DNA of 64,000 nucleotides from Rummeliibacillus stabekisii (GCF_007988965.1 NZ_BJVD01000009.1:46681-110680); one strand, 5' to 3'. Shown: positions 9,911 through 20,634, counted from the first letter of the stretch. Program-made: numbers and translations. The notes: generated by a model not told the origin, from the letters alone.

Positions 9911-10155
9911 AAAAAAGACGCCCCTGTCTAATGAAAGACAGAGACGCCTACTATGCGCGGTTCCACTCTGATTGGAAGCATACTCGCTTCCCGCTTGAAC
10001 ATCTTTTAACGGAGATTACCGGCTAAGTCTACTCTAGTGACTATTTCAACTTAACGCTCAGAGGTGCATTTCCGTAATTCATTGGCTCAGACCATTTTCA
10101 GCCGGTGATGGTCCTCTCTTATAGAGCATGAATTGCGTACTTCTCCTCTTCATCG
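9911..10155 (-). promoter_or_regulatory. T-box riboswitch, cysteine-specific, for cysE-cysS
   Basis: On the minus strand the leader has the stem I AGAGAGGA-type element and GCTGAAAATGGTCTGAGC region. The candidate specifier codon is TGC at 10068..10066 (Cys). The T-box bulge sequence TGGAACCGCG is at 9965..9956. A long terminator follows: GGCGTCTCTGTC pairs with GACAGGGGCGTC, then TTTTTT (ends near 9911). Uncharged tRNA-Cys would bind both the specifier and the T-box and allow read-through. The same arrangement is known downstream of gltX in B. subtilis. Confidence 0.92.
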
Positions 10156-10157
10156 CT

Positions 10158-10187
10158 TTTATATCATTTGTTAGCTTCATTTTACAA
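10158..10187 (-). promoter_or_regulatory. Candidate promoter for the cysE T-box transcript
   Basis: On the minus strand TTGTAA (10187..10182) and TATAAA (10163..10158) are separated by 18 bases, immediately upstream of the T-box leader. Transcription would start near 10150, just before stem I. Confidence 0.45.
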
Positions 10188-10284
10188 TGTAGCGAAAAAA
10201 AATCAATCAAAATAAAAACCGATTAAAAATGATAAACCTATTTCATCCATTCTGCCCTACGACAGCATATGAATAAAAGTATTA

Positions 10285-11742
10285 CTAAATGAATGCTTCG
10301 ATCCGTTTAACAACAGTTTCTTTGCCCAGTAATGAAAGTGCATCATTTAGTTCTGGTCCATGCATTTCACCTGTAGTAGCTACACGAATTGGCATGAAAA
10401 GATTTTTGCCTTTATGGCCTGTTTCTTTCTGCACTGTTTTGATTGCTTTCTTAATGTCTGCAGGCTCAAATGATTCCAACTGTTGTAACTGTTCTTTGAA
10501 CGCAGCCATTACTTCTGGTACTTGCTCTCCTGCAAGAACTTCTTTTTCTTCATCAGTATATGCAAGTTCCTCTGTGAAGAACATACGAGATAAATCAACA
10601 ATTTCTGCTCCAAAGCTCATTTGCTCATGGTATAAACCAATCAACTTATTAGCCCACTCTTGTTGTTCCTCGGATAAGTTTTCAGGAAGAAGTCCTTCTT
10701 TTTGTAAGAATGGAAGGGTTAAAGCAACTACTTCTTCGCTATTCAACTTCTTCATGTATTGGTTATTCATCCATTTCAGTTTTTGTTTATCGAACATGGA
10801 TGGTGATTTAGATAGACGTTTTTCATCGAACTTTTCGATAAGCTCTTCTTTTGTGAAGATCTCTTCTTCACCCTCTGGAGACCACCCTAAAAGAGCAAAG
10901 AAATTGAACATCGCTTCTGGCAGGTAGCCAAGATCTCTATATTGTTTCACAAACTGGATAATGGATTCATCACGCTTAGAAAGTTTTTTATGGTTTTCAT
11001 TTACGATCAGCGTCATATGACCATAGTGAGGTGGTTCAAAACCAAATGCATTAAATATCATTAATTGCTTTGGTGTATTTGATAAATGCTCTTCCCCTCT
11101 AAATACATGTGTAATATCCATCATATGATCATCAAGAACTACTGCATAATTATATGTTGGGATGCCATTTGCTTTTACGATAACCCAATCGCCGATATCT
11201 TTTGATTCAAAAGAAATTTCTCCGCGAACTAAATCATCGAATTTATATACAACGTTTTCCGGCACTTTAAAACGGATTGTATAAGGTTCGCCCGCTTCTT
11301 CTTTTGCAGCTACTTCCTCTTTTGATAGATGTCTGCATTTTCCGTTATACATAGGAGCCGCAACGCCGCGCTCTTGCTGAGCTTCACGGTCTGCTTCTAA
11401 TTCTTCTGAAGTACAGAAGCATTTATAAGCCATGCCCATATCAATTAGCTTATTTGCGTATTCTGTATAAATTTCTAAACGTTCCATTTGACGATATGGC
11501 GCATATGGACCACCAATATCAATTGATTCGTCGTACTCAATACCAAGCCATTTTAGGTTGTCTAATTGAGATGCTTCGCCACCCTCGATATTGCGGGCCA
11601 CATCCGTATCTTCAATGCGGACAATAAAGTCTCCGTCGTGGTGTTTTGCATACAAAAAGTTAAATAAAGCTGTACGTGCGCCGCCAATATGTAAATGTCC
11701 AGTAGGGCTCGGTGCATAACGTACGCGAACTTTGTTAGTCAT
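10285..11742 (-). CDS. gltX: Glutamyl-tRNA synthetase
   Basis: GltX (485 residues) charges tRNA-Glu, and in Bacillales commonly also mischarges tRNA-Gln for transamidation. The HIGH-type motif is in [17 protein letters not shown] near residue 10. The KLSKR motif ([10 protein letters not shown]) is near residue 252. It lies upstream of the cysE T-box, so it is cotranscribed with or adjacent to the cysteine genes as in B. subtilis. AGGAGGA precedes the ATG. Confidence 0.98.
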   Translation of the reverse strand: MTNKVRVRYAPSPTGHLHIGGARTALFNFLYAKHHDGDFIVRIEDTDVARNIEGGEASQLDNLKWLGIEYDESIDIGGPYAPYRQMERLEIYTEYANKLIDMGMAYKCFCTSEELEADREAQQERGVAAPMYNGKCRHLSKEEVAAKEEAGEPYTIRFKVPENVVYKFDDLVRGEISFESKDIGDWVIVKANGIPTYNYAVVLDDHMMDITHVFRGEEHLSNTPKQLMIFNAFGFEPPHYGHMTLIVNENHKKLSKRDESIIQFVKQYRDLGYLPEAMFNFFALLGWSPEGEEEIFTKEELIEKFDEKRLSKSPSMFDKQKLKWMNNQYMKKLNSEEVVALTLPFLQKEGLLPENLSEEQQEWANKLIGLYHEQMSFGAEIVDLSRMFFTEELAYTDEEKEVLAGEQVPEVMAAFKEQLQQLESFEPADIKKAIKTVQKETGHKGKNLFMPIRVATTGEMHGPELNDALSLLGKETVVKRIEAFI

Positions 11743-11819
11743 GTCTAAATCCTCCTATTAATCGTTCAAAAATTCAACTTTACCCATTTTACCACTGCTA
11801 GTATGAAAATTAAAGGAAG

Positions 11820-12296
11820 TCACTTTTTTATAAGCAAAATAGTTGCCATACTGGCAATTCCTTCTTCACGCCCTGTAAAGCCTAATTTTTCTGTTGTTGT
11901 AGCTTTGACATTTACTTGAGAAGGCTCTGCATGCAAAAGTTCCGCAATTCGATTTCTCATTTGCTCAATATAAGGCGCAAGTTTTGGCCGTTGCGCCATA
12001 ATAGTGCAATCAACATTTCCTAAAGTATAACCCTTCGATTCTACAATCTCCCAAATGTATGAAAGCAATTTTGCAGAATCTGCATCCTTGAATGCTGGGT
12101 CAGTATCGGGGAAATGATGACCGATATCGCCTTCCCCAATCGCTCCTAATGCCGCATCCGTTACGGTATGCAATAATACATCCGCATCAGAGTGACCGAT
12201 TAAGCCTTTACTATGAGGGATTGTAATACCGCCAATAATTAATGGGCGTCCTTCTTCAAATGCATGTACGTCAAAACCTTGTCCTATTCTAAACAT
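11820..12296 (-). CDS. ispF: 2-C-methyl-D-erythritol 2,4-cyclodiphosphate synthase
   Basis: IspF (158 residues) is the fifth enzyme of the MEP isoprenoid pathway. The metal-binding GFDVHAF at residues 8-14 and [14 protein letters not shown] (about 34-47) hold the zinc ligands Asp10, His12 and the later His. The C-terminal [17 protein letters not shown] block is typical. It follows ispD after one base, the normal pair, so translation is probably coupled. Confidence 0.97.
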   Translation of the reverse strand: MFRIGQGFDVHAFEEGRPLIIGGITIPHSKGLIGHSDADVLLHTVTDAALGAIGEGDIGHHFPDTDPAFKDADSAKLLSYIWEIVESKGYTLGNVDCTIMAQRPKLAPYIEQMRNRIAELLHAEPSQVNVKATTTEKLGFTGREEGIASMATILLIKK

Positions 12297-12297
12297 G

Positions 12298-12984
12298 TTA
12301 TCCTCCTATACGTTGACTTAAAATAGCTTCGCCAAATATTAAGTCCTCTTTAGTAGTTATTTTAACGTTTTCATAGCTACTTTCAACTATATATACAGAT
12401 TGTCCTAAACGTTCAACGAGCATCGCTTCATCTGTTCCTAAAAAATTGTCTACTTCTGCTTGCTGTTCCGCCTGTTTTAAAAGTGTGAAATCGAAAGCTT
12501 GCGGTGTTTGAATCATCCATAAACTTGAACGATCAACAGTTCCTTTAATCTTTCCGTTCTCTACTACTTTCATTGTATCTTTTGCTCTTACGCCTGCAAT
12601 GGCAGCACCTTTTTTCTCGGCTGCTTCTACTAATTCATGGATTATAGGAGTGGTGATAAATGGTCTTGCCGCATCATGTACCAAAACGATCTGGCCATCC
12701 TCTATCTGCTTCACGCAGGCTACAACACTATGTTGTCTTTCTTCTCCGCCATTCGGCATGGCCTTCACTTTTGTAATATGGTATTTTTCTAAAAGTGTTT
12801 GAATATAGAGTCTTTCATCAGGCTTTACTGCTAACCAAATTCCTCTGCATGCTTCATCCTGTTGGAAAACCTCTAGCGTATGGATCAAAATGGGCTTATT
12901 TCGCAGCTCCAAAAATAATTTGTTTTGTCCAGCAGCCATCCTTTTTCCGCTTCCAGCCGCTGGTAATATTACATCATACTGCAT
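12298..12984 (-). CDS. ispD: 2-C-methyl-D-erythritol 4-phosphate cytidylyltransferase
   Basis: IspD joins CTP to methylerythritol phosphate, the third step of the MEP pathway. The nucleotide-binding loop [16 protein letters not shown] is at the N-terminus, and the HDAARPF and [11 protein letters not shown] blocks follow. I chose the ATG at 12984 (228 residues), about eight bases after AGAAAGAG; a GTG nine bases upstream would leave no room for a ribosome-binding site. It is downstream of yacL and just upstream of ispF. Confidence 0.95.
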   Translation of the reverse strand: MQYDVILPAAGSGKRMAAGQNKLFLELRNKPILIHTLEVFQQDEACRGIWLAVKPDERLYIQTLLEKYHITKVKAMPNGGEERQHSVVACVKQIEDGQIVLVHDAARPFITTPIIHELVEAAEKKGAAIAGVRAKDTMKVVENGKIKGTVDRSSLWMIQTPQAFDFTLLKQAEQQAEVDNFLGTDEAMLVERLGQSVYIVESSYENVKITTKEDLIFGEAILSQRIGG

Positions 12985-13058
12985 TACATTCACTCTTTCT
13001 TAATAGAAAAGGACAAGGTAAATTACCCTGCCTCTCTACATTTTATTACGAAAAGTGC

Positions 13059-14174
13059 CTAGCCTGCACTTTTGCCATTGTTTTTTGGCTTAGCAAAAAT
13101 CATACGCCCTGCTGATGTTTGCAGCACGCTTGTCACGGTAACAACAATTGCTTGGCCGATATATGATTTTCCTTCTTCAACCACAATCATTGTCCCGTCA
13201 TCTAAATATGCAACACCTTGATTATGCTCTTTACCATCTTTAATCACCAGCACATTCATTTCTTCCCCAGGAATGACCACTGGTTTGACTGCATTTGCTA
13301 AATCATTAATATTTAACACTTTCACATTATGAAGATCGCACACTTTATTTAAATTAAAGTCATTCGTTAAAATCTGACCGCCCATTTTTTTCGCCAAACG
13401 AACTAATTTTAAATCAACCTCTTGCACATCCTCAAAGTCCACTTCAGTGATTAAAACTTGTGTAGCTCTTTCATCTTGCAATTTTTTCAAAATATCAAGC
13501 CCACGACGCCCTCTCGTCCTTTTCAACGTGTCAGATGAGTCTGCTATATGTTGAAGCTCAGTTAATACGAATTGAGGTACAACGAATGTTCCCTCGATAA
13601 AGCCTGTTTCTGAGATATCAGCAATCCGGCCATCAATGATGACACTAGTATCTAAAAGCTTATACTTTGCATCGTCGAGTTCTACATCCTCTCCCATTGC
13701 CTTTTTCTTTGAAGCATTCGTTGATTGAGCTTTCCCTGCTGTAAATACATGAATCAGCTCATCTCTCTTTTTAAAACCGACCTGGAATCCGAGATAGCCG
13801 AGAACAATGGACAATAGGACAGATAAGATAGGCACAATCGTAGTGATTAAAGGAATTTTGATGTTATCAATAGAAAAGCCAATTAGGTAAGCAAGTATCA
13901 ACCCAATAATTAAACCTAATGTCCCGAACAACAAATCTCCTACCGGTGCTTTTAATAATTTATCTTCCATCCACCGAATAAATTTTACAAAGTAATCTGA
14001 AACCCAAAATGAGAAAGCAAATAACAAGATGGCTCCTACAGCCACTGATGTATACGGATTATTCAACCACGGGTTATCTGATAGATGAATGATTTGGTAT
14101 AATAGCGGTAAGACAAATAAACCCACAGTCCCTCCAATAAAAAGAAACGCAATTTGGATTATTCCCTTTAACAT
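13059..14174 (-). CDS. PIN/TRAM-domain membrane protein YacL
   Basis: Four hydrophobic segments fill about residues 1-130. A PIN-like nuclease domain follows with an early acid (LLDTSVIIDGRIADI, near 175), RGRRGLDILKKLQ, and a late acid in GGQILTNDFNLNKV. A TRAM domain (EGKSYIGQAIVVTVTSVLQTSAGRMIFA) ends the 371-residue protein. AGGAGGTG precedes the ATG. In B. subtilis YacL follows disA; here disA is absent and yacL has its own apparent promoter. The RNA target is unknown. Confidence 0.93.
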   Translation of the reverse strand: MLKGIIQIAFLFIGGTVGLFVLPLLYQIIHLSDNPWLNNPYTSVAVGAILLFAFSFWVSDYFVKFIRWMEDKLLKAPVGDLLFGTLGLIIGLILAYLIGFSIDNIKIPLITTIVPILSVLLSIVLGYLGFQVGFKKRDELIHVFTAGKAQSTNASKKKAMGEDVELDDAKYKLLDTSVIIDGRIADISETGFIEGTFVVPQFVLTELQHIADSSDTLKRTRGRRGLDILKKLQDERATQVLITEVDFEDVQEVDLKLVRLAKKMGGQILTNDFNLNKVCDLHNVKVLNINDLANAVKPVVIPGEEMNVLVIKDGKEHNQGVAYLDDGTMIVVEEGKSYIGQAIVVTVTSVLQTSAGRMIFAKPKNNGKSAG

Positions 14175-14486
14175 TCAGGCACCTCCTTTTTTTATTTTAA
14201 TTATACATAGTTTACCTTTGATGCGTCTTGTGAAACCTCTTTCTTACACCCTATGACAAAGATGGACTAATCTTGACACAGAACATGAAAAAGCATTCAT
14301 TTAGCAAGTGCAACGAGGTGAAGCGGAATAGCTGCGAAGGTTTTCTAACATGATGTGAAACTCTTAATATGCTGTTATTCAGGAGCTCACTTCTCAGCTA
14401 ATTAACCTTTATAGTGCCTTCTATTCCGACTCCTTATAATTCCCCCGATAAATATATAAATAACCATGCATTACACAAAAAACATC
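14175..14486. other. 311-bp gap replacing disA between radA and yacL
   Basis: No open reading frame of credible coding character was found on either strand. The minus strand holds a TATAAT (14205..14200) shortly before the yacL Shine-Dalgarno, the likely yacL promoter. The remainder shows neither a clear terminator nor recognisable disA remnants when read by eye. Confidence 0.6.
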
Positions 14487-15863
14487 TTATGCCTTATCAA
14501 AACTTAATTTTAGCGCTTGATTAACTGTATCTACCCCGACTACTTCAATGGTATCTGGATACTCAAAGCCACCCAAGTTGGATGCTGGGACAATCGCGCG
14601 TTTGAACCCTAGTTTGGCTGCTTCCTGGATTCTTTGTTCAATCCGTGACACTCTTCGCACTTCACCTGTTAATCCTACTTCTCCGATATAACAATCCATT
14701 GGTTTAGCAGCTGTATCTCTAAAGCTTGAAACAATGCTTACAAGAACCGCTAAATCAATAGCAGGCTCATCTAGCTTTACCCCGCCTGCTACCTTTATAT
14801 AAGCATCTTGTGCCTGTAAAAGCATGCCCATCCTTTTTTCTAATACTGCCATCAATAAGGATATTCGGTTTTGGTCTACACCTGTTGCCATTCGCTTTGG
14901 ATAATTAAAACTTGAAGGCGTCACGAGAGCTTGTACTTCTACTAAGATAGGGCGAGTCCCTTCCATCGAGGCCACAACAGTGGAGCCCGGGGCACCCTGT
15001 GAACGTTCTTGCAGAAACAATTCTGAAGGGTTTAATACTTCCTTCAAACCATTTTGGAGCATTTCAAAAATAGCAATTTCATTAGTAGAACCAAATCTAT
15101 TTTTTTGGCTCCGTAGAATGCGATAAGTGTGGTGGCGTTCTCCTTCAAAGTAAAGGACCGTATCCACCATATGTTCAAGTATCCTTGGCCCTGCGATTTG
15201 GCCTTCCTTCGTCACATGTCCAACTAAGAAAATTGCAATATTCTTCGTTTTCGCGATACGCATAAATTCAGCAGTACATTCTCTAACCTGTGAGACACTT
15301 CCCGGTGCGCTTGTTACATTCGGGTGGTACACTGTTTGAATGGAGTCCACAATAACAAACTTGGGGTTCACTTCTTCAATCGTTTGATTTAGAAATTCAA
15401 GATTCGTTTCTGAATAAATGTAAAGCTCTTCGGATTTTACGCCTAGTCTTTCAGCTCTTAGCTTCGTTTGGCGAATAGATTCTTCTCCGGAAATATAGAG
15501 GACACGATGCCCTTTATTCGAAAGAATCGCTGAAACTTGCAGCAAAAGCGTGGATTTTCCAATCCCCGGATCCCCACCAATTAGGACAAGTGAGCCTGGG
15601 ACAATCCCACCTCCTAGGACGCGATTCAGTTCATTTAGTTCCGTTTCGATCCTTGGTGCATCTTCTGTTTCAACTGCAATTAATGGCGTAGCTTTTTGCG
15701 TTACTGACGAGGAATGCTGAAAAGCCCCTCTTGGCCCCTTGGATACTACTTCTACTTCTTCCACCATTGTATTCCAATCACCGCAACCAGGACATCTACC
15801 TAGCCATTTTGGCGATTCATATCCACATGCATTACAAAAAAACTTTGTCTTCTTTTTGGCCAT
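14487..15863 (-). CDS. radA: DNA repair protein RadA
   Basis: RadA is a RecA-like ATPase that promotes branch migration in recombination. The four-cysteine zinc finger ([18 protein letters not shown]) is at about residues 9-26. Walker A ([14 protein letters not shown]) lies near 95, the KNRFG motif ([11 protein letters not shown]) near 250, and a Lon-protease-like C-terminal domain follows. I chose the ATG at 15863, eight bases after GGAGAT, giving 458 residues, the B. subtilis length. The reading frame extends 26 codons further upstream but through the clpC terminator. Confidence 0.97.
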   Translation of the reverse strand: MAKKKTKFFCNACGYESPKWLGRCPGCGDWNTMVEEVEVVSKGPRGAFQHSSSVTQKATPLIAVETEDAPRIETELNELNRVLGGGIVPGSLVLIGGDPGIGKSTLLLQVSAILSNKGHRVLYISGEESIRQTKLRAERLGVKSEELYIYSETNLEFLNQTIEEVNPKFVIVDSIQTVYHPNVTSAPGSVSQVRECTAEFMRIAKTKNIAIFLVGHVTKEGQIAGPRILEHMVDTVLYFEGERHHTYRILRSQKNRFGSTNEIAIFEMLQNGLKEVLNPSELFLQERSQGAPGSTVVASMEGTRPILVEVQALVTPSSFNYPKRMATGVDQNRISLLMAVLEKRMGMLLQAQDAYIKVAGGVKLDEPAIDLAVLVSIVSSFRDTAAKPMDCYIGEVGLTGEVRRVSRIEQRIQEAAKLGFKRAIVPASNLGGFEYPDTIEVVGVDTVNQALKLSFDKA

Positions 15864-15899
15864 TTTATATCTCCTGCCATTTTTAGTCTTACTCTTATT

Positions 15900-15938
15900 A
15901 TAAAACAAGGCGTCCCAAATTTCGCATTTGGAACGCCT
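15900..15938 (-). terminator. Terminator or attenuator between clpC and radA
   Basis: On the minus strand AGGCGTTCCAAAT pairs with ATTTGGGACGCCT (one mismatch), followed by TGTTTTAT. It lies in the 117-base gap after clpC and would separate stress-induced ctsR-clpC transcripts from radA, at least partly. Confidence 0.65.
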
Positions 15939-15980
15939 CACTGTTGCGTATTATTTTTCAATACGTTGACATAAAGTTCA

Positions 15981-18419
15981 CTATTTTGTTGCTAATTCTT
16001 TGACATTCACGACAAATTCTCCATCTTTAACATCAAATTCAACGCGTTGTCCAGTTAAGACAGTGCCTTTTAATATTTCTTCTGATAGGCGGTCTTCTAT
16101 ATTTTTTTGGATAGCTCTGCGCAATGGGCGGGCACCGTATTGCGGATCGTATCCTTCTTCTGCAATTTTGTCGATTGCTTCCGTTGTAAGATCGAGCGTA
16201 ATATCTTGTTCATGTAGGCGTTTTGTTAATTGTTTTACCATTAGATTTACAATTTTGCGCAAATCTTCTTTTTCTAATGAGTGGAAGACAATCATTTCGT
16301 CGATACGGTTTAAGAACTCTGGACGGAATGCTTTTTTCAATTCTTCCATCATGACACTTTTTGCATTTTCTTGGCTTTGTGATGCACTTTGAGCACCAAA
16401 ACCAAGTGATTTGCGGTATTTTAATGCCTCTGCACCTACATTGGATGTCATAATAACCACCGTATTACGGAAGTCCACTACACGGCCTTTGGAATCCGTT
16501 AAACGGCCATCGTCCAACACTTGTAATAAGATATTGAAAACATCCGGGTGAGCTTTCTCAATTTCATCAAGCAAAATAACAGAATATGGTTTGCGGCGTA
16601 CTTTCTCTGTCAGCTGACCACCTTCCTCAAAACCGACATATCCTGGAGGCGATCCAACAAGTCGAGAAGTCGAATGTTTTTCCATGTATTCGGACATATC
16701 TACACGGATCATGGCATCTTCATCACCGAACATTACTTCAGCTAAAGCCCGGGCAAGTTCTGTTTTACCAACACCTGTTGGGCCTAAGAAAATAAAGGAA
16801 CCGATTGGACGTTTTGGATCTTTTAATCCTGCACGAGCACGGCGAATCGCTCTTGAAATAGCTTCAACTGCTTCGCTTTGGCCTACTACTCGTTTATGCA
16901 ACTCATCCTCTAAGTTCAACAGCTTCTCTGATTCAGCTTGCGCCAGTTTAGAGACCGGGACACCCGTCCACATGGACACAACTTCCGCAATATCATTCAC
17001 CGTTACCTTAGATTCTGATTTACCTTGCGCTTCTTTCCATTCTTTTTTCGTGCTGTTCAATTTATCTTTAAGCTTTTGTTCAGAATCACGTAAGGACGCA
17101 GCTTTTTCAAATTCTTGAGATTGGACTGCAGCCATTTTTTCAGAATGAAGTGAGTCTAGCTCTTGTTCTAATTCTTTTAAATCTGGTGGTGTTGTAAATG
17201 AACGCAACCTAACTTTAGATCCTGCTTCATCGATTAAGTCAATTGCTTTGTCAGGCAAGAAACGGTCTGAAATGTAACGGTCTGACATTTTAGCAGCCGC
17301 TTCAATAGCTTCATCTGTAATTTTGACACGGTGATGAGCTTCATAACGGTCGCGCAGCCCATTAATAATTTGAATAGCTTCCTCTACTGATGGTTCATCG
17401 ACTTGTATTGGTTGGAAGCGACGTTCAAGTGCTGCATCTTTTTCAATGTACTTGCGGTATTCATCTAATGTTGTAGCACCAATACATTGTAATTCTCCTC
17501 GAGCAAGTGATGGTTTCAAGATATTTGAAGCATCAATTGCTCCTTCTGCTCCACCAGCACCAATCAATGTGTGCAACTCATCGATAAATAGGATAACGTT
17601 TCCTGCTTGGCGAATTTCATCCATTACCTTTTTCAAACGGTCTTCAAATTCACCACGGTATTTTGTACCTGCTACGACTGTTCCCATATCAAGCGTCATA
17701 ACACGTTTATCGCGCAATGTTTCAGGCACTTCATTGTTTACGATTTGTTGTGCAAGACCTTCTGCAATAGCTGTTTTACCGACACCTGGCTCCCCGATTA
17801 ATACAGGGTTGTTTTTAGTACGGCGAGACAGCACTTCAATTACGCGTGTAATTTCTTTGCTGCGTCCAATCACAGGATCCAAGCTGCCTTCTCGTGCTAT
17901 TTGAGTAAGGTCTCTTGCTAAGCCATCGAGCGTAGGTGTATTAGCTGTCGGCGCACTATTATTGCTTGCTTGTGGATGATCATTACTTCCAAGCAGTTGT
18001 AGTACTTGCTGACGGGCTTTGTTTAGACTGACACCCGCATTATTTAACACACGAGCTGCTACACCTTCGCCTTCTCGAATTAACGCAAGCAATAAATGTT
18101 CTGTACCAATGTATGAATGGCCCAGTTTGCGAGATTCATCGACTGATAATTCAATGACCTTTTTAGCACGTGGTGTATAGTGTACAATTGGGCCTACATT
18201 TTTAGTGCCGACACCAACCAATTCTTCAATACCTTCTTCAATCATTTCTGTACTCACGTTGATTGCTTCAAGCGCTTTTGCCGCTATGCCGCCTCCTTCA
18301 CGTATGAGGCCAAGCAAAATATGTTCTGTGCCAATGGCTTCGTGTTTCATACGAATTGCCTCTTCCTGTGCTAATTGCAGAACTTTTTGAGCGCGCTGTG
18401 TAAATCGATTGTACATCAT
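15981..18419 (-). CDS. clpC: ATP-dependent Clp protease ATP-binding subunit ClpC
   Basis: ClpC (812 residues) is an AAA+ unfoldase that feeds ClpP and is activated by adaptors such as MecA and McsB. Two Clp N repeats occupy about residues 1-145. The first ATPase domain has GEPGVGKTA near 212, the UVR-containing M domain lies near 425-460, and the second ATPase domain has GPTGVGKTE near 545. GGAGAGG precedes the ATG pair at 18419. It is the last gene of the ctsR-mcsA-mcsB-clpC stress operon. Confidence 0.98.
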   Translation of the reverse strand: MMYNRFTQRAQKVLQLAQEEAIRMKHEAIGTEHILLGLIREGGGIAAKALEAINVSTEMIEEGIEELVGVGTKNVGPIVHYTPRAKKVIELSVDESRKLGHSYIGTEHLLLALIREGEGVAARVLNNAGVSLNKARQQVLQLLGSNDHPQASNNSAPTANTPTLDGLARDLTQIAREGSLDPVIGRSKEITRVIEVLSRRTKNNPVLIGEPGVGKTAIAEGLAQQIVNNEVPETLRDKRVMTLDMGTVVAGTKYRGEFEDRLKKVMDEIRQAGNVILFIDELHTLIGAGGAEGAIDASNILKPSLARGELQCIGATTLDEYRKYIEKDAALERRFQPIQVDEPSVEEAIQIINGLRDRYEAHHRVKITDEAIEAAAKMSDRYISDRFLPDKAIDLIDEAGSKVRLRSFTTPPDLKELEQELDSLHSEKMAAVQSQEFEKAASLRDSEQKLKDKLNSTKKEWKEAQGKSESKVTVNDIAEVVSMWTGVPVSKLAQAESEKLLNLEDELHKRVVGQSEAVEAISRAIRRARAGLKDPKRPIGSFIFLGPTGVGKTELARALAEVMFGDEDAMIRVDMSEYMEKHSTSRLVGSPPGYVGFEEGGQLTEKVRRKPYSVILLDEIEKAHPDVFNILLQVLDDGRLTDSKGRVVDFRNTVVIMTSNVGAEALKYRKSLGFGAQSASQSQENAKSVMMEELKKAFRPEFLNRIDEMIVFHSLEKEDLRKIVNLMVKQLTKRLHEQDITLDLTTEAIDKIAEEGYDPQYGARPLRRAIQKNIEDRLSEEILKGTVLTGQRVEFDVKDGEFVVNVKELATK

Positions 18420-18446
18420 GAAGATCCTCTCCTTTTTACTGTTATA

Positions 18447-19517
18447 TTATTTAACCGTCGTATTGTTTAATTTTTCTCGAATAATTGTTGCTCGAAATAC
18501 ATCTCTTTCGTTCGCCTGGAGCGTTGTACCAGCAAGCTGCTGCAAGAAACCAGGCTGCATAATCAACATACATTCATTCAAAACTCTATCCGGATATGTT
18601 GGAATTAATCCCAAATCTATACCCAACCGGACATTTGATAAACAATTAGCCGCTTCTTCACTAGATAAAATCCTTGCATATTTCAACACACCTAATGATC
18701 GATTTAAACGATCTGAAACAGCAATGGATGCGTGTTCTAGCAAAGCTCTACGGGCACCGATTTCTTTTTGAATAATTTGCTCGGCTACACTTTGTAGATC
18801 CAAAATAATATCTTCTTCTGGCTTGCCAAGGGTGATTTGGTTAGAAATTTGATAATAATTCCCGAGAGCTTCGGTACCTTCTCCGTATATTCCTCTTACA
18901 ACCATCCCTAAACGAGCCATTGTATTCATCAGCGTTCCCATTTGGTTAGTCGCAGTGAGAGCAGGTAAATGCATCATCACTGATGCCCGAAGTCCTGTAC
19001 CTGTGTTTGTTGGACAGCTTGTAAGGTAGCCAAATGAATCATCGAAAGCATATGATAGCTTTCTTTCTAAAAGCCGGTCCACTTCATCAGCCAACTGATA
19101 AGCTTTATCCAATTGCAGGCCTGGTTGTAAGCTTTGTATGCGGATATGGTCTTCTTCATTTACCATGATGCTAATCGTTTCATCATCCGACACTAAGATA
19201 GAGCCTGTTTTTGTTTTATTTGCTAATTGCGGGCTAATCAAATGCTTCTCTACCAAAACCTGACGCTTAAGAGAGGGCATATCATGGAGTGAGAAATAAG
19301 AGAATGGCATATCAAATTTCTGATCTCCATCAATCAATGCATTCGATACCATTTTGTCAATTTGCAATGCTTCATCTTCTGAGAATGCCCGAGGAAACCG
19401 AAATCCATTGATATTTCTTGCCAAGCGAATTCTTGTACTCATGACAATATCGCCGAATGTACTATCCCCTCTCATCCATATAGGAGGTTTACTTTGCAGA
19501 AAGTGGTCAATGTTCAT
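18447..19517 (-). CDS. mcsB: Protein arginine kinase McsB
   Basis: McsB phosphorylates arginine residues and marks proteins for ClpCP. It has the phosphagen-kinase catalytic fold: STRIRLARNINGFRFP near the N-terminus, the NEEDHIRIQ block, and the SCPTNTGTGLRASVMMHLP nucleotide loop. I chose the ATG at 19517, seven bases after GGAGGTGAG (356 residues); this start lies inside the end of mcsA, so the two genes overlap by 11 bases. A further ATG seven codons upstream sits before that signal and is unlikely. Confidence 0.96.
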   Translation of the reverse strand: MNIDHFLQSKPPIWMRGDSTFGDIVMSTRIRLARNINGFRFPRAFSEDEALQIDKMVSNALIDGDQKFDMPFSYFSLHDMPSLKRQVLVEKHLISPQLANKTKTGSILVSDDETISIMVNEEDHIRIQSLQPGLQLDKAYQLADEVDRLLERKLSYAFDDSFGYLTSCPTNTGTGLRASVMMHLPALTATNQMGTLMNTMARLGMVVRGIYGEGTEALGNYYQISNQITLGKPEEDIILDLQSVAEQIIQKEIGARRALLEHASIAVSDRLNRSLGVLKYARILSSEEAANCLSNVRLGIDLGLIPTYPDRVLNECMLIMQPGFLQQLAGTTLQANERDVFRATIIREKLNNTTVK

Positions 19518-20073
19518 CTCTTTTCTCACCTCCTCCATTCAATTTGTTTTCAAGCAATTTAACCTCATCTCGAATTTCCGCGGCGTCTTCAAAACGTTCC
19601 TCTTCCACTGCTGTTTTCATATCTTGTCGCAGCGCTTCAATTTGGCGTTTTGTCTGATAGCTCTCATTAATGGATCCAGGAACCTTGCCTATATGTTCTG
19701 TAGCGCCATTATGAAGCCGTTTTAATACCTGTGGCAAAAAATCTTTAAACGTCTCATAACATGTTGGACAATTGAATTTCCCTTCTTCGAGAAATTGCCT
19801 ATATGTCATGCCGCATTGTGGACAGCTTTCATTTTGCACTTTACTTTGTGGCTTCTTGATAGGCACATCCTGTACTGACCAGCTTGGCGTTCCGAATAAA
19901 TTTGAAAATAGTTTTTGCATGGCATTGGAACTATCACCAGGTTCAAGATTCACGTGAAAGTGATCTAGCTGCTTATTGCATACATCACAAAAGTGCCTTG
20001 TTATCTTATTGCCGTTTTTCATCTGTGTGACTGTAATTGTAGCAGGCCGCTGTTTACAATTTTCACATATCAT
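19507..20073 (-). CDS. mcsA: McsB activator McsA
   Basis: McsA (188 residues) is a zinc protein that activates the McsB kinase and controls CtsR. Paired Cys-X2-Cys motifs are visible: CENC and CDVC in the N-terminal third, CPQC and CPTC in the middle. A UVR motif (QDMKTAVEEERFEDAAEIRDEVKLLE) closes the protein. I chose the ATG at 20073 with GAGGTG six bases upstream; a GTG three codons earlier is part of that signal. It overlaps ctsR by 11 bases. Confidence 0.95.
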   Translation of the reverse strand: MICENCKQRPATITVTQMKNGNKITRHFCDVCNKQLDHFHVNLEPGDSSNAMQKLFSNLFGTPSWSVQDVPIKKPQSKVQNESCPQCGMTYRQFLEEGKFNCPTCYETFKDFLPQVLKRLHNGATEHIGKVPGSINESYQTKRQIEALRQDMKTAVEEERFEDAAEIRDEVKLLENKLNGGGEKRDEH

Positions 20074-20557
20074 CTTTAACACCTCTTTGCATTTGCTGGT
20101 CGTATTTCACCGCTAGTAACATCGCCCTCATAATGCGCGCTCGTAGTTCATCGCGTAAAGGTAAATGGAGGGACAATACTGAACGGTCTAGTGCCGCTAT
20201 CATCATCCTTGCTTCTCTTTGCGTTATTACATCTTCATCAATTAACCGAAAAATAAAGTCCTGTGCAGACGACTGTGTGATAGAATCACCAATTTGATGC
20301 ATAATCTCTTCAATCAACTCGGTTCCTGAGCTTGCTCTAACACGTAAAATCCGTATATAGCCACCCCCGCCTCGCTTACTTTCAACGATATACCCTCGCT
20401 CGGCTGTAAACCTTGTATTGATGACATAATTGATTTGGGAAGGTACACATTGAAATTTGTCTGCAATTTCACTTCGTTTGATTTCAATATGACCTTTACC
20501 ACCTAATTCAATAATCTCTTTTAAATACCCTTCAATAATGTCTGAGATATTCCGCAT
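20063..20557 (-). CDS. ctsR: Transcriptional repressor CtsR
   Basis: CtsR represses the clp genes until heat or McsB inactivates it. The winged helix-turn-helix (IEIKRSEIADKFQCVPSQINYVINTRF) and the glycine-rich heat-sensing wing (SKRGGGGYIRI) are at about residues 24-68. The C-terminal domain (about 85-160) is the dimer and McsB-binding part. The 164-residue gene begins after GAGGTGG and is the first of the operon, with a CtsR operator in its own promoter. Confidence 0.97.
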   Translation of the reverse strand: MRNISDIIEGYLKEIIELGGKGHIEIKRSEIADKFQCVPSQINYVINTRFTAERGYIVESKRGGGGYIRILRVRASSGTELIEEIMHQIGDSITQSSAQDFIFRLIDEDVITQREARMMIAALDRSVLSLHLPLRDELRARIMRAMLLAVKYDQQMQRGVKDDM

Positions 20558-20586
20558 TTTTATTCCACCTCACTCGCTTCACTGAC

Positions 20587-20634
20587 TTTGACTAACTTTG
20601 ACTTTATTATATGTGCCATCAAAAAATGATGCAA
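20587..20634 (-). promoter_or_regulatory. ctsR promoter with CtsR operator
   Basis: On the minus strand the -10 TATAAT is at 20611..20606 with a weak -35-like TTTGCA near 20635. Directly downstream are two heptads AGTCAAA-GTT-AGTCAAA (20603..20587), matching the CtsR direct-repeat operator (R-GTCAAA-N3-R-GTCAAA). Placement over the transcription start fits autorepression. Confidence 0.8.

Noticed and set aside
10289..10927. Open frame of 212 codons on the plus strand
   Set aside because: It is antisense to gltX, which has both synthetase motifs and full length. The frame product is Ser/Cys-rich low-complexity sequence without a start signal.
14281..14486. Possible remnant of disA in the radA-yacL gap
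   Set aside because: Reading the minus strand in three frames gave no stretch that resembles DisA, and the gap is far too short.
16684..17118. Open frame of 144 codons on the plus strand
   Set aside because: Antisense to clpC; a by-product of codon bias in the real gene.
17446..17904. Open frame of 152 codons on the plus strand
   Set aside because: Antisense to the conserved ATPase domain of clpC; no ribosome-binding site and no family resemblance.
20314..20502. Frame within ctsR on the same strand
   Set aside because: Lies wholly inside ctsR in another frame; ctsR is certain from its DNA-binding domain and operator.
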